This document shows positions 1 to 8,152 of a DNA stretch of 13,967 bases, piece after piece. Source of the stretch: CAZYJD01 sp964647785. Lineage in GTDB: Bacteria; Bacteroidota; Bacteroidia; NS11-12g; UBA9320. The stretch lies in NCBI GenBank assembly GCA_964647785.1, contig CAZYJD010000051.1, positions 1 to 13,967 on the forward strand. The letters run 5' to 3'. The notes beneath the pieces were generated by a model. The model was not told where the DNA came from and did no database searches. It was given only the letters and a program-made list of their open reading frames with translations. Positions within the stretch are counted from its first letter, which is position 1; each line of letters starts with the position of its first letter. A program made the position numbers and the translations under genes.

Positions 1-16
1 TTTGGAAAGTTATCAT

Positions 17-42
17 AAAAGTGGCGGTAAACCGCTTCCTTT
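17..42 (-). terminator. possible terminator of the tRNA-Gln gene
   Basis: On the minus strand, 11 nt after the tRNA, there is a small hairpin. A GCGG/CCGC stem with loop TTTA is extended beyond a 2x2 internal loop by a short G-C/G-T/A-T stem, and the descending arm runs into CTTTT. It has the form of a weak factor-independent terminator. The core stem is only 4 bp, so this is tentative. Confidence 0.3.
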
Positions 43-53
43 TGTGAAGTGAG

Positions 54-125
54 TTGCCCGACTAGGACTCGAACCTAGACGTACAGAACCAAAATCTGCT
101 GTCCTGCCAATTAGACGATCGGGCA
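54..125 (-). tRNA. tRNA-Gln (anticodon TTG)
   Basis: Read on the minus strand this 72-nt segment folds as a full cloverleaf. It has a 7-bp acceptor stem (TGCCCGA with TCGGGCA), a 4-bp D stem with a GG-containing loop, a 5-bp anticodon stem around the loop TTTTGGT, and a 5-bp T stem (CTAGG/CCTAG) around TTCGAGT. Position 33 is T and positions 34-36 are TTG, which reads the glutamine codon CAA and, by wobble, CAG. The discriminator base is A. The 3' CCA is not encoded, because the DNA continues CTC, so it must be added after transcription. A good promoter lies just upstream. Identity is firm; the exact ends could be off by one base. Confidence 0.95.
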
Positions 126-134
126 ATTGGGCTG

Positions 135-164
135 CAAAAATAAAACGGATGCAGAATAAAACAA
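135..164 (-). promoter_or_regulatory. promoter of tRNA-Gln (Bacteroidota type)
   Basis: On the minus strand, TTG (164-162) is followed after exactly 19 nt by TATTTTTG (142-135). This matches the known Bacteroidota housekeeping promoter, a -33 TTTG-like box and a -7 TAnnTTTG box. The predicted start site about 7 nt further on falls close to position 128, a few bases before the 5' end of the mature tRNA. That agreement makes this the best-supported promoter in the window. Confidence 0.7.
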
Positions 165-236
165 CATGTTCAATAAAATTTCATTGAAAGCAAGCCTTTA
201 GGTTACTTGATTGTTAAGGGTATGGGCGAATCCACT

Positions 237-244
237 TACCTTTG
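237..244 (+). promoter_or_regulatory. -7 element upstream of sucA
   Basis: TACCTTTG matches the Bacteroidota -7 consensus TAnnTTTG. Transcription would begin near 251, leaving a leader of about 17 nt before the ATG at 268. A good -33 box at 18-21 nt spacing is not visible; the nearest TTG (211-213) is 23 nt away. The site lies downstream of the TTG at 211, so it argues against translation starting there. Confidence 0.5.
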
Positions 245-267
245 CCTCCATTTTTTTAACGCGGTAT

Positions 268-2982
268 ATGATCGGACATTCTTACCTCAGCAATGCAGAA
301 ATCAATTCCATCGAGGAATTGTATGAAAAGTATCGAAATGATCCTGCTTCTGTTGACCATGGTTGGCAGAAGTTTTTTGAAGGATTTGACCTGGCCAGTG
401 GCAAACTGGGGCTTGAAGCTCCGCAAAGTGTGCCTGAAAATTTTGAGAAGGAAAACAATGTTTTTCACCTCATCAACAACGGATACCGCACCAGAGGACA
501 TTATTTCACGCGCACCAACCCCGTTCGAGAAAGGAGAAGCTACCGCCCCACATTGGATCTTGAAAATTACGGCTTACAGAAAGCCGATCTTGAAAAAGAA
601 TTCAATGCAGGTATAGAAGTAGGGTTGGGTAAAAGCAAACTCAAAGACATCCTTGCCCTTCTGCAAGAAACGTATTGCGAATCGATTGGGGTAGAATACA
701 TGTACATCCCCGATCCGGAGAAAAGAGAGTGGCTGCGCAACCGCATGGAAAGCCGCAGAAACAAACCGAATTTTTCATCTGATCAAAAGAAAGTCATTCT
801 CAATAAACTGAACCAGGCAGTTGTCTTTGAAAACTTTCTTCACACCAAATATGTGGGTCAAAAACGCTTTTCACTTGAAGGTTTAGAGACCCTCATCCCG
901 GCATTGGATGCCCTGATTAACTATGGTGCTGAAAATGGCACGGAAGAAGTGGTGATTGGCATGGCACATCGTGGCCGCCTCAACGTGCTGGCCAACATCA
1001 TGCAGAAAAATTATGAAGAAATTTTCAGCGAGTTTGAAGGCAAGGCTTACAAAGACGCCATATTTGAGGGAGATGTAAAATATCACCTGGGATTTTCCAG
1101 CAACGTGAAAGCATCCAATGAAAAACAAGTGCGCCTCACGCTTTGCCCCAACCCATCACATTTGGAATCTGTTGGTCCTGTAGCAGTAGGGCTGGCGAGA
1201 GCAAAGCTGGATGGAAAATATGAGAATAAGCCCGACTGCGTATTGCCTGTAATCATACATGGCGATGCCTCTGTTGCTGGTCAAGGGGTGGTTTACGAGC
1301 TCATTCAGATGGCAGCACTGGAAGGTTACAGCGTAGGTGGAAGCATTCATGTGGTTACCAATAATCAGGTTGGTTTCACCACCAATTACCTGGATGGAAG
1401 AAGCAGTATTTATTGCACAGACGTGGCAAAAACCACCAAATGCCCGGTGTTTCATGTCAATGGAGATGATGTAGAGGCATTGGTTTACACCATGCAATTG
1501 GCCTTAGAATATCGCCAACAATTCAACTCAGATGTGTTCATCGATATTTTGGGGTACCGCAAATACGGACATAACGAAGGTGATGAGCCTCGGTTTACAC
1601 AACCCATGTTGTACAAGGCCATTGCCAAACACCCTAATCCACGTGAAATCTATGTACAAAAACTGCTAGAAGGCGGAAAAATAGAAGCGGATATTGCCCG
1701 CCAATTGGAGCAAAGCTTCAAAGCAGAGCTGCAGGAAAAACTCAATATGGTGAGGAACGAAGGGAATATCGTTACCAATAACCTCCCAAGAAACACTTGG
1801 TCGCATATCCGAAAAGCACAAGCCAAAGATTTTGAGAAGTCTCCAAAAACCGCCATCAGCAAAAAACTGTTATTAGAACTGGCTGAGAAAATCACCGGTC
1901 TTCCGGATGGATTTAAGCCCTTTAAAAAAGTGGCGAAAATCTTTGAAGATCGTCGATCCATGATTGAAAAAGATGAGTTCGACTGGGCCATGGGCGAATT
2001 GATGGCCTATGCCAGTCTGCTGCAAGAAGGTCATCCTGTTCGCATGAGCGGTCAGGATTGCGAAAGGGGAACGTTCTCTCACCGACATGCTGTGGTAAAA
2101 AAGGAAGACTCCGAAGAAGAATACATTCCACTGAGCAATGTGGCACCGCAGCAAGCGGCTTTTGAAATTTACAACTCCCTCTTATCGGAATACGCTGTGA
2201 TGGGATTTGAGTTCGGCTATGCCATGGCCAATCCCAATGGTCTTACCATTTGGGAAGCACAATTTGGCGACTTCTGTAATGTTGCGCAGGTTATCATCGA
2301 TCAATACATCAGCAGCGGAGAAACCAAATGGCAAAGATTCAATGGCCTCACTCTTTTGTTGCCACACGGCTATGAAGGACAAGGACCAGAACATTCATCA
2401 GCCCGACTTGAACGCTTTCTACAACTGAGTGCCAACAACAATATGCAGGTGGTAAATATCACCACCCCAGCCAACTTCTTTCACGCATTAAGAAGGCAGC
2501 TCAAACGTGATATTCGCGTTCCTATGATCGTGATGTCTCCGAAGAGTTTATTGCGCCATCCACTTTGTGTAAGTTCGATAGAAGACTTTAGCAATGGAGG
2601 ATTCATGGAGTTAATTGATGACACCTACGCCGATGCCGCAAAAGTGAAACGCATTCTATTCTGTTCCGGTAAAATTTATTACGAATTGCTCGAGCGACAG
2701 CAACAGGATGAACGCAAAGACATCGCCATTATTCGCATCGAACAGCTCTACCCGCTGCCGGAAAAACAAATTGCCGCAGTGATCAAGAAGTACAGCAAAG
2801 CCGAATGCTGCTGGGTGCAGGAAGAGCCTAAAAATATGGGGGCATGGATGCATTTGTTGCGCTACGACTGGCCGAAACCATTGAAGGAAATTTGCCGGAA
2901 ATCCAGTTCAACGCCAGCCACTGGTTATGCTCACGTACATCAGGAGGAACAACAGGCTTTAATAGACCAGGCCTTCAATTAA
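268..2982 (+). CDS. sucA: 2-oxoglutarate dehydrogenase E1 component
   Basis: This is the thiamine-diphosphate-dependent E1 subunit of the 2-oxoglutarate dehydrogenase complex. It decarboxylates 2-oxoglutarate in the TCA cycle and passes the succinyl group to the lipoyl domain of E2. Visible marks, numbered from the ATG at 268, are the E1-specific N-terminal segment (SYLSNAEINSIEELYEKY), HRGRLNVL at 234-241, SHLESV at 297-302, GDASVAGQGVVYE from 332 (cofactor site region), GHNEGDEP at 434-441, and PHGYEGQGPEHSSAR at about 699-713. The C-terminus has the usual QEEPKNMGAWMHL stretch. At 904 residues it is normal for the family and lacks the fused acyltransferase domain of actinobacterial versions. 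The frame is open from a TTG at 211, but the ATG at 268 is preferred: the N-terminal homology begins there and a -7 box sits between the two. No sucB (E2) gene follows; the next gene is convergent. Confidence 0.96.
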   Translation: MIGHSYLSNAEINSIEELYEKYRNDPASVDHGWQKFFEGFDLASGKLGLEAPQSVPENFEKENNVFHLINNGYRTRGHYFTRTNPVRERRSYRPTLDLENYGLQKADLEKEFNAGIEVGLGKSKLKDILALLQETYCESIGVEYMYIPDPEKREWLRNRMESRRNKPNFSSDQKKVILNKLNQAVVFENFLHTKYVGQKRFSLEGLETLIPALDALINYGAENGTEEVVIGMAHRGRLNVLANIMQKNYEEIFSEFEGKAYKDAIFEGDVKYHLGFSSNVKASNEKQVRLTLCPNPSHLESVGPVAVGLARAKLDGKYENKPDCVLPVIIHGDASVAGQGVVYELIQMAALEGYSVGGSIHVVTNNQVGFTTNYLDGRSSIYCTDVAKTTKCPVFHVNGDDVEALVYTMQLALEYRQQFNSDVFIDILGYRKYGHNEGDEPRFTQPMLYKAIAKHPNPREIYVQKLLEGGKIEADIARQLEQSFKAELQEKLNMVRNEGNIVTNNLPRNTWSHIRKAQAKDFEKSPKTAISKKLLLELAEKITGLPDGFKPFKKVAKIFEDRRSMIEKDEFDWAMGELMAYASLLQEGHPVRMSGQDCERGTFSHRHAVVKKEDSEEEYIPLSNVAPQQAAFEIYNSLLSEYAVMGFEFGYAMANPNGLTIWEAQFGDFCNVAQVIIDQYISSGETKWQRFNGLTLLLPHGYEGQGPEHSSARLERFLQLSANNNMQVVNITTPANFFHALRRQLKRDIRVPMIVMSPKSLLRHPLCVSSIEDFSNGGFMELIDDTYADAAKVKRILFCSGKIYYELLERQQQDERKDIAIIRIEQLYPLPEKQIAAVIKKYSKAECCWVQEEPKNMGAWMHLLRYDWPKPLKEICRKSSSTPATGYAHVHQEEQQALIDQAFN

Positions 2983-3148
2983 TTGCTGTCATTTTTGCTC
3001 TTCTCAGATTGAGCCACCGGCGGACAATGGTGTTGATTGCTGCCTGGATGATTCAACAATACTACTCGAGTCATTACCAGCAAGACCAAACCCAATACAC
3101 AATCCACCATCAATCTGAAGATGGAATGTTCATTGCTTCCATTGCTTT

Positions 3149-4564
3149 TTAGTTTTCTAGTTTATACTCCTGGAACAACACGGGTCTTTCGACCTTTTGA
3201 AAACCTTTTGCAAGCAAGGCTTCACCAAATGCCTTTTGGTTTTCTTCCTCCCCGTGAACAAGAAATATTTTCCTAAGCTTGTCCTTGTCCTGTTTCTCCA
3301 AAAAGTTCAGCATCTCCTCTTCATCTCCATGCGCACTGAAACTATCCATTTGAAACAGCTTGGCCCTGACCTGATATTCCTGACCAAATAAATGGATTTG
3401 CTCTGCCCCATCTCGCAATCGAGCACCAAGTGTTCCCGGGGCGCAATAACCCACAATTAGCAAGCCGGCCATGGGGTCTTCGATATTATTTCGAATATGA
3501 TGCCTGATTCTTCCAGCCTGCATCATACCCGATGCACTGATGATGATGGCAGGCCCTTTTAATTGATTGATGGCAATGCTTTGCTCAACCTCACGAACAT
3601 AATGGAGCCCATTGAAACCAAAAGGGTTGCTGTTGGATGACATGTATTCCAGAATTTCTTCATCATAACATTCGGGATGCATAAGAAAAATATCCGTTGC
3701 GTTCACCGCCAAAGGACTATCAACATAAACCGGAATTTTAGGTAAACGGCCGCTGCTCTCTAATCGATCGAGCATGTATACAATCTCCTGTGTCCTGCCC
3801 ACACTGAACGCTGGAATGAGCAATTTTGAGTCCTTCTGCACACAAATTTCTTGAATGATACTGAGCAATTGCCGCTCATCATCGGGCATATCAGGGTGAT
3901 CCCGCCCCCCATAGGTCGACTCACAAATGAGATAATCACAGTCATCCATGGGCTCGGGATCTTTGAGAATGGGGCGTTGAGGTCGTCCTATATCTCCTGT
4001 AAAACCAAGGGTAAGAACTTTGCCTCCCCTTTCTCGAATTCTCAGTGTAACGCTGGCACTTCCCAGTATATGCCCTGCATCTCTGAATTGCACATCAACT
4101 TCATCATTGAGCCTGAACCAGCGATGATAACTAATTCCTACAAAGGCCTCCAATGCCCTTGTTGCATCCTTTTTCGTGTATAAAGGCTCCACAGGTGGGC
4201 GACCTCTTGATTCCCTTTTGCGGTTGATGTATTCTGCATCCTTTTCCTGTATGGAAGCACTGTCCATTAACATGATAGCAGCCAAATCACGGGTTGCACT
4301 GGTGCATATGATATCGCCTCTGAAACCATCTTTAACCAGCCGAGGTATTCGCCCACTGTGATCGATATGCGCATGAGATAAAATCACCACATCTATTTCA
4401 GCGGGATTGACCCCCCACTCGCGGTTGAAGTTATCCATTTCTTCTTCTGTGCCTTGGTACAAACCACAATCAAGCAGTATTTTAAATCCACTTTCTGTTG
4501 TGAGCAGATGGCTGCTGCCGGTAACAGTCCTGGCCGCACCACAAAATTTAATTCTCGCTGTCAT
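3149..4564 (-). CDS. beta-CASP metallo-beta-lactamase-fold RNase-like hydrolase
   Basis: This 471-residue protein belongs to the family of two-metal nucleases that includes CPSF73/Ysh1 and its bacterial relatives. It is likely cytoplasmic and likely cuts or trims RNA. All core motifs are present: HAHIDH at 64-69, the metal His of GHILGSA at H165, the bridging Asp of FTGDIG at D191, beta-CASP motif A at ICESTYGG (E215), motif B in SASGMMQAGRIRHH (H355/H356), motif C at SAHGD (H412), and a final HGEE at H437. Length and motif order match the bacterial CPSF73-like group, so it is probably active. There is no signal peptide. It starts at ATG 4564 and diverges from the surface-protein gene across 183 nt; no convincing promoter is visible. 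The exact substrate cannot be inferred, and family members are often named only as RNA-processing exonucleases. Confidence 0.9.
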   Translation of the reverse strand: MTARIKFCGAARTVTGSSHLLTTESGFKILLDCGLYQGTEEEMDNFNREWGVNPAEIDVVILSHAHIDHSGRIPRLVKDGFRGDIICTSATRDLAAIMLMDSASIQEKDAEYINRKRESRGRPPVEPLYTKKDATRALEAFVGISYHRWFRLNDEVDVQFRDAGHILGSASVTLRIRERGGKVLTLGFTGDIGRPQRPILKDPEPMDDCDYLICESTYGGRDHPDMPDDERQLLSIIQEICVQKDSKLLIPAFSVGRTQEIVYMLDRLESSGRLPKIPVYVDSPLAVNATDIFLMHPECYDEEILEYMSSNSNPFGFNGLHYVREVEQSIAINQLKGPAIIISASGMMQAGRIRHHIRNNIEDPMAGLLIVGYCAPGTLGARLRDGAEQIHLFGQEYQVRAKLFQMDSFSAHGDEEEMLNFLEKQDKDKLRKIFLVHGEEENQKAFGEALLAKGFQKVERPVLFQEYKLEN

Positions 4565-4747
4565 ATCTCACAGCCAAGATAAGAACAGCAAAGCAAGGAG
4601 ACCAGCACAACGTGACTGATTTATTTATTTCAATGATCAATGCCGTTTGTTCGCCGACTGCATATATGTATAGCGCTTAATTTCACTTCATGGAACTGTA
4701 GCATTTGATCTTTTTTTTTAATTTAGTGTATCTAAATCCGGTTCCTT

Positions 4748-7700
4748 ATGAAAAAAATCTACTTCTCCTTTGTTGCCTTGGTGATGAGCATAGGCATTTT
4801 TGCTCAACAACCCATCCAAAGCTTTCCGTACACCGAAAATTTTGAGGGCTTTACTTTACTGCAAACCAGCAGTAGTTGTGACACCTCCATCAAAGGCGAT
4901 GCCGATGCCGGCTGGTATCAGGACCCTAACGATAATGGAGACTGGCGGGCTGATACAGCAGGCACTGTTTCTATTGGCACAGGCCCAGGAGCCACACTAA
5001 GCACCAGTGGAGTTGGGGTAGGCACGGATTACAATCCGGGAACCACCCGAGGCGTCTATTTATACACCGAAGGCACTTCGGCAACAGGTTGCATCAATTC
5101 CACCATCAATTTATTGAGCCCCATGTTTGATTTCAGTAAAGGCTATTACCGGGTGAAGTTTGCCTGGCATATGTTTGGTGGTGGTATGGGAGGCCTGCAT
5201 CTTGATGTATGGGATGGCAGCAGTTGGCGAAATAGTTTTTGGAGTCGATCGGGAACTGCGGATACCAACTGGCATGTGGCGGAAGTTAATTTGGGGATTT
5301 ACAGCGGTGATACGGTACAATTCAGAATCCGGGGAGTGATGGGCAGTTCCTTTGCCACCGACATGGCCATTGATGACTTTAAAGTAGAAAGTTACCGCCC
5401 CGCCAGATACGACGCCGTGCTCACCGAAGTGAAAAGAGAGTTGGGAAATTATCTTCTGTTCCCCCTTTCACAATCTGATAGCATTCGCTTTTCTGCTCTC
5501 GTATATAACGACGGCATTCAAACCATTAGCGGCACAGAGGTTCGTGTGGCAGGTTCGTCGTATAATGGCATTGCACGTCTGGGGTCTCTGGATCCATCCA
5601 AAAGCATTGGCAGCACTTTGAGCCCTGCCTTTAAGCCCGGTCAGGGAGATGAGCGTCTGCATTTCTATTGTTCAATCAATGAGGCAGATTCTTTCCCATC
5701 TAACGACAGCCTGCTCATTCAAACCGGCTTAAACGACTCGATTTATGCAAAAGAAGACGGGGTGGCATCCGGCGGAATCGGCTTTAATACCGGTGTCGGC
5801 GAAGTAGGGCAAGCATTCAGAATCAAACAAACTGATACGCTCAGCTCAGTTAGCATCTTTTTGAATGGGCCAAATAACAATGATTCGGTAAGAGTTAACC
5901 TTTATCGCTTCAACAGCACGCCCGGAAATCTCGTGGCAAGTACGCAAACCATAAGGGTTAGCAATCAACCTGCATGGTACACCCTGCGCTTCAATTGTGA
6001 CCAGGTTCTAAGCGGAGGAAATGATTATTTCCTTGCTGTTGAGCAACTCGTTAACAACAGCAATATGTCTCTTGGATACACCACAGCATACCATGATTCA
6101 GGCATGGCTTTTTATGGGGCCGGAACCGCCTGGACCGGACTTGAAACTGCCAATTTTTTTGCCAACCTACTTATTCGGGCAAACTTTGGAGCAGTTCGAT
6201 ATCCGACCATCCAAATAACTGGAGCAGATACCTTGTGTGCCGGTGAAGAAACCATTCTAGAAGCCGTAACTGCAAACGGCAGTTTCTACCAATGGTCTCC
6301 CACAGCAGGCCTTGGTAGTCCTTCAAATAAAAGAACAAGTGCCAAGCCATTTCAATCGACCCTTTATAGGGTTGAAGTCATTGATCAATGTGGTTTCAGC
6401 GCACAACAAACAAAGTCCATCCATGTTAAAAAGGCTCCAAGCGCGGTCATAAGTCCCGACACCTTGGTTTGCAAAGGAAGCAATGCCAAACTGCGTGTGC
6501 AGACCAACAACACTTACCAATGGATCAAAGGACCGGCAAATTCAGACTGGACGGTGCAGGTTAATAACAACAGTAATTTTCAGGTAGAGGTTGATTCCAG
6601 CAATGGTTGTAAAGCCTTGTTTGCTGTGCGCGTTTCCACCTCCTTACCCAAACCTGAAATTAGCGGAGATACCATATTATGTGAAGGGGTTCCGGTGACC
6701 TATCAGGCAAGTGGAGGTCAGCGCTACGACTGGAACGGAGGCGCTGGGACCGGCAATCAGTTTGTTTGGATGCCAAGGTTCGGTTATTCTGTTGTTCTAA
6801 CGGCCTATGACAGCATTGGTTGCAGTGCATCAACCAGTGTGAGCCCACAAATAACTGCTCAACCAAGTTACAGCCTCAGTCCTGACACCCTGGTATGTTT
6901 TGGTGAGTACGTTTTACTTCAATTCAAAAGCGCTGTTCCGGTAGATCTGCAATGGGAACGAGGCCCCGATAGCAATAATTATCTGGTAAGAGGGGTGTTC
7001 AAGCGCGATTACCCGCTCACCTTTAACTTGAATGGTTGTAGCTGGAGCGATACCGTAACCATTGATGTAGAAGCAATACCCGATATCATGGTGAGCAATG
7101 ATACCAGCATTTGTGAAGGGCAATCAGCAATGCTCAAGGTGCAATCGAATAATGCAGCGCAATTCAAATGGTCTAACCAAAGTACTGGCAATGCGATTAA
7201 CATCAGCCCCAAACAAAGTACGCGCTACTTTGTGGCCGCTATTTCATCAAATGGGTGCAGCAACGAAGACTCGATTGATGTGGAGGTGAATCCATTACCG
7301 GTAGCATCCTTTGGTTTGAATCAAAGCAATCGATATTTTACGTTTCAGAACCAGTCGCAATTCGCCAATAGCTACCTCTGGGACTTTGGAGATGGCAACA
7401 ACTCTACAGACAAAGATCCGGCGCATACTTACAGCCAGAATGGAAATTATACCATCACATTGAAAGCAATAAATGCCTGTGGCGAAGATGATAGCAGCAT
7501 AAGCATTCAACTGGGTGATCCCGCAGGAATTGAGGAGAAAGGGCAGAACAATTTGCGAATTTGGCCCAACCCAGCGCACGATCAGTTGAAAGTTCAGCTG
7601 ATTTCACAAGAAAAAGGGCCAGTAGAAGCGATTCTTGCAGATCAACAAGGAAGAGTCGTAAAAATCACAAATACGGCCTTTAAGCCCTTGATTACTCTTT

Positions 7701-7786
7701 CGTTGAACGATGTTTCTCCGGGCATCTACACGCTAATTTTGAACCATGGTAGCCGACAATACATCGGCCGGGTTTTAAAACATTAG
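4748..7786 (+). CDS. large mosaic T9SS-secreted surface protein with Ig-like repeats and PKD domain
   Basis: A 1012-residue exported protein with no recognised enzyme motif. Residues 1-20 are a signal peptide (MKKIYFSF... to FAQ). Residues about 25-215 resemble a MAM-like or concanavalin-like beta-sandwich, with an NFEGF opening and a closing AIDDFKVES. Residues about 220-325 look like a CARDB-type extracellular module, and about 332-480 are another beta-rich domain I cannot name. Residues 488-847 hold five tandem Ig-like repeats, each opening with a variant of DTLxCxG and each carrying one Cys pair. Residues about 850-920 are a PKD domain (YLWDFGDGNNS, then HTYSQNGNYTITL). Residues 937-1012 form a type A T9SS sorting domain (IWPNPAHDQLKV ... 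GIYTLIL ... GRVLKH). The protein should cross the outer membrane by T9SS and be anchored at the surface or released. A role in adhesion or binding is inferred from architecture alone. The next gene begins 3 nt after its stop. Confidence 0.88.
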   Translation: MKKIYFSFVALVMSIGIFAQQPIQSFPYTENFEGFTLLQTSSSCDTSIKGDADAGWYQDPNDNGDWRADTAGTVSIGTGPGATLSTSGVGVGTDYNPGTTRGVYLYTEGTSATGCINSTINLLSPMFDFSKGYYRVKFAWHMFGGGMGGLHLDVWDGSSWRNSFWSRSGTADTNWHVAEVNLGIYSGDTVQFRIRGVMGSSFATDMAIDDFKVESYRPARYDAVLTEVKRELGNYLLFPLSQSDSIRFSALVYNDGIQTISGTEVRVAGSSYNGIARLGSLDPSKSIGSTLSPAFKPGQGDERLHFYCSINEADSFPSNDSLLIQTGLNDSIYAKEDGVASGGIGFNTGVGEVGQAFRIKQTDTLSSVSIFLNGPNNNDSVRVNLYRFNSTPGNLVASTQTIRVSNQPAWYTLRFNCDQVLSGGNDYFLAVEQLVNNSNMSLGYTTAYHDSGMAFYGAGTAWTGLETANFFANLLIRANFGAVRYPTIQITGADTLCAGEETILEAVTANGSFYQWSPTAGLGSPSNKRTSAKPFQSTLYRVEVIDQCGFSAQQTKSIHVKKAPSAVISPDTLVCKGSNAKLRVQTNNTYQWIKGPANSDWTVQVNNNSNFQVEVDSSNGCKALFAVRVSTSLPKPEISGDTILCEGVPVTYQASGGQRYDWNGGAGTGNQFVWMPRFGYSVVLTAYDSIGCSASTSVSPQITAQPSYSLSPDTLVCFGEYVLLQFKSAVPVDLQWERGPDSNNYLVRGVFKRDYPLTFNLNGCSWSDTVTIDVEAIPDIMVSNDTSICEGQSAMLKVQSNNAAQFKWSNQSTGNAINISPKQSTRYFVAAISSNGCSNEDSIDVEVNPLPVASFGLNQSNRYFTFQNQSQFANSYLWDFGDGNNSTDKDPAHTYSQNGNYTITLKAINACGEDDSSISIQLGDPAGIEEKGQNNLRIWPNPAHDQLKVQLISQEKGPVEAILADQQGRVVKITNTAFKPLITLSLNDVSPGIYTLILNHGSRQYIGRVLKH

Positions 7787-7789
7787 CAT

Positions 7790-8152
7790 ATGAACAACTG
7801 CTTACATTGCGGAAATCAAATTCGCGGAAGATCTGACAAAAAGTTCTGTGATGATGGATGTCGCAGCACTTACTACAATGAGCGAAACAGAGATGTGAAC
7901 TGTTACATGAAGCGCATCAATTATTCATTGCGCAAGAACAGGCGCATTTTGAGTCAGCTTAATCCCAGACAAGACAAAGCTCGGGTGCACCGAAGGCACC
8001 TTTCTGATAAGGGATTTGAATTCAGTTATTTCACCCATACCTACGTGACTAGAAAAGGGCAAACGTATTTTTTCTGTTATGAACAGGGCTATCTTCCATT
8101 GGATAATGATTACTTTGCCCTGGTTACCAGGAAAGAGTACCTGAATAATTGA
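7790..8152 (+). CDS. small zinc-ribbon protein of unknown function
   Basis: A 120-residue, probably cytoplasmic protein. The N-terminus has a four-cysteine zinc-ribbon pattern: CLHC (C4, C7) then CDDGC (C20, C24). A basic, helical middle follows (about 35-72, rich in Arg and Lys), then an aromatic C-terminal part ending YLPLDNDYFALVTRKEYL. C38 and C96 are additional. I recall similar zinc-ribbon proteins of about this size in other Bacteroidota but know no function; the basic middle would suit nucleic-acid binding. It starts at ATG 7790, only 3 nt after the surface-protein stop, and its TGA shares one base with the ATG of the MscS gene, so the three are probably co-transcribed. Confidence 0.8.
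   Translation: MNNCLHCGNQIRGRSDKKFCDDGCRSTYYNERNRDVNCYMKRINYSLRKNRRILSQLNPRQDKARVHRRHLSDKGFEFSYFTHTYVTRKGQTYFFCYEQGYLPLDNDYFALVTRKEYLNN

Noticed and set aside
3000..3060. TGTTGA ... TCAACA inverted repeat downstream of sucA as a terminator
   Set aside because: Six weak base pairs around a long loop and no T-run; below what I would call a terminator.
2844..3152. A 102-codon plus-strand frame overlapping the end of sucA
   Set aside because: Its first half is sucA read in another frame and its second half lies in the gap without recognisable protein features; no initiation signal is seen.
4671..4687. Small palindromes CATATATG and AGCGCT in the gap between diverging genes
   Set aside because: Short and AT-rich, with no second copy or known operator resemblance; cannot be separated from chance.
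4565..4747. Promoter-like boxes for the nuclease gene (TTGCTTTG and TATCTTGG, minus) and the surface-protein gene (TAATTTAG, plus)
   Set aside because: Each has a mismatch to TAnnTTTG and none has a proper -33 box at the right spacing, so no choice can be supported.
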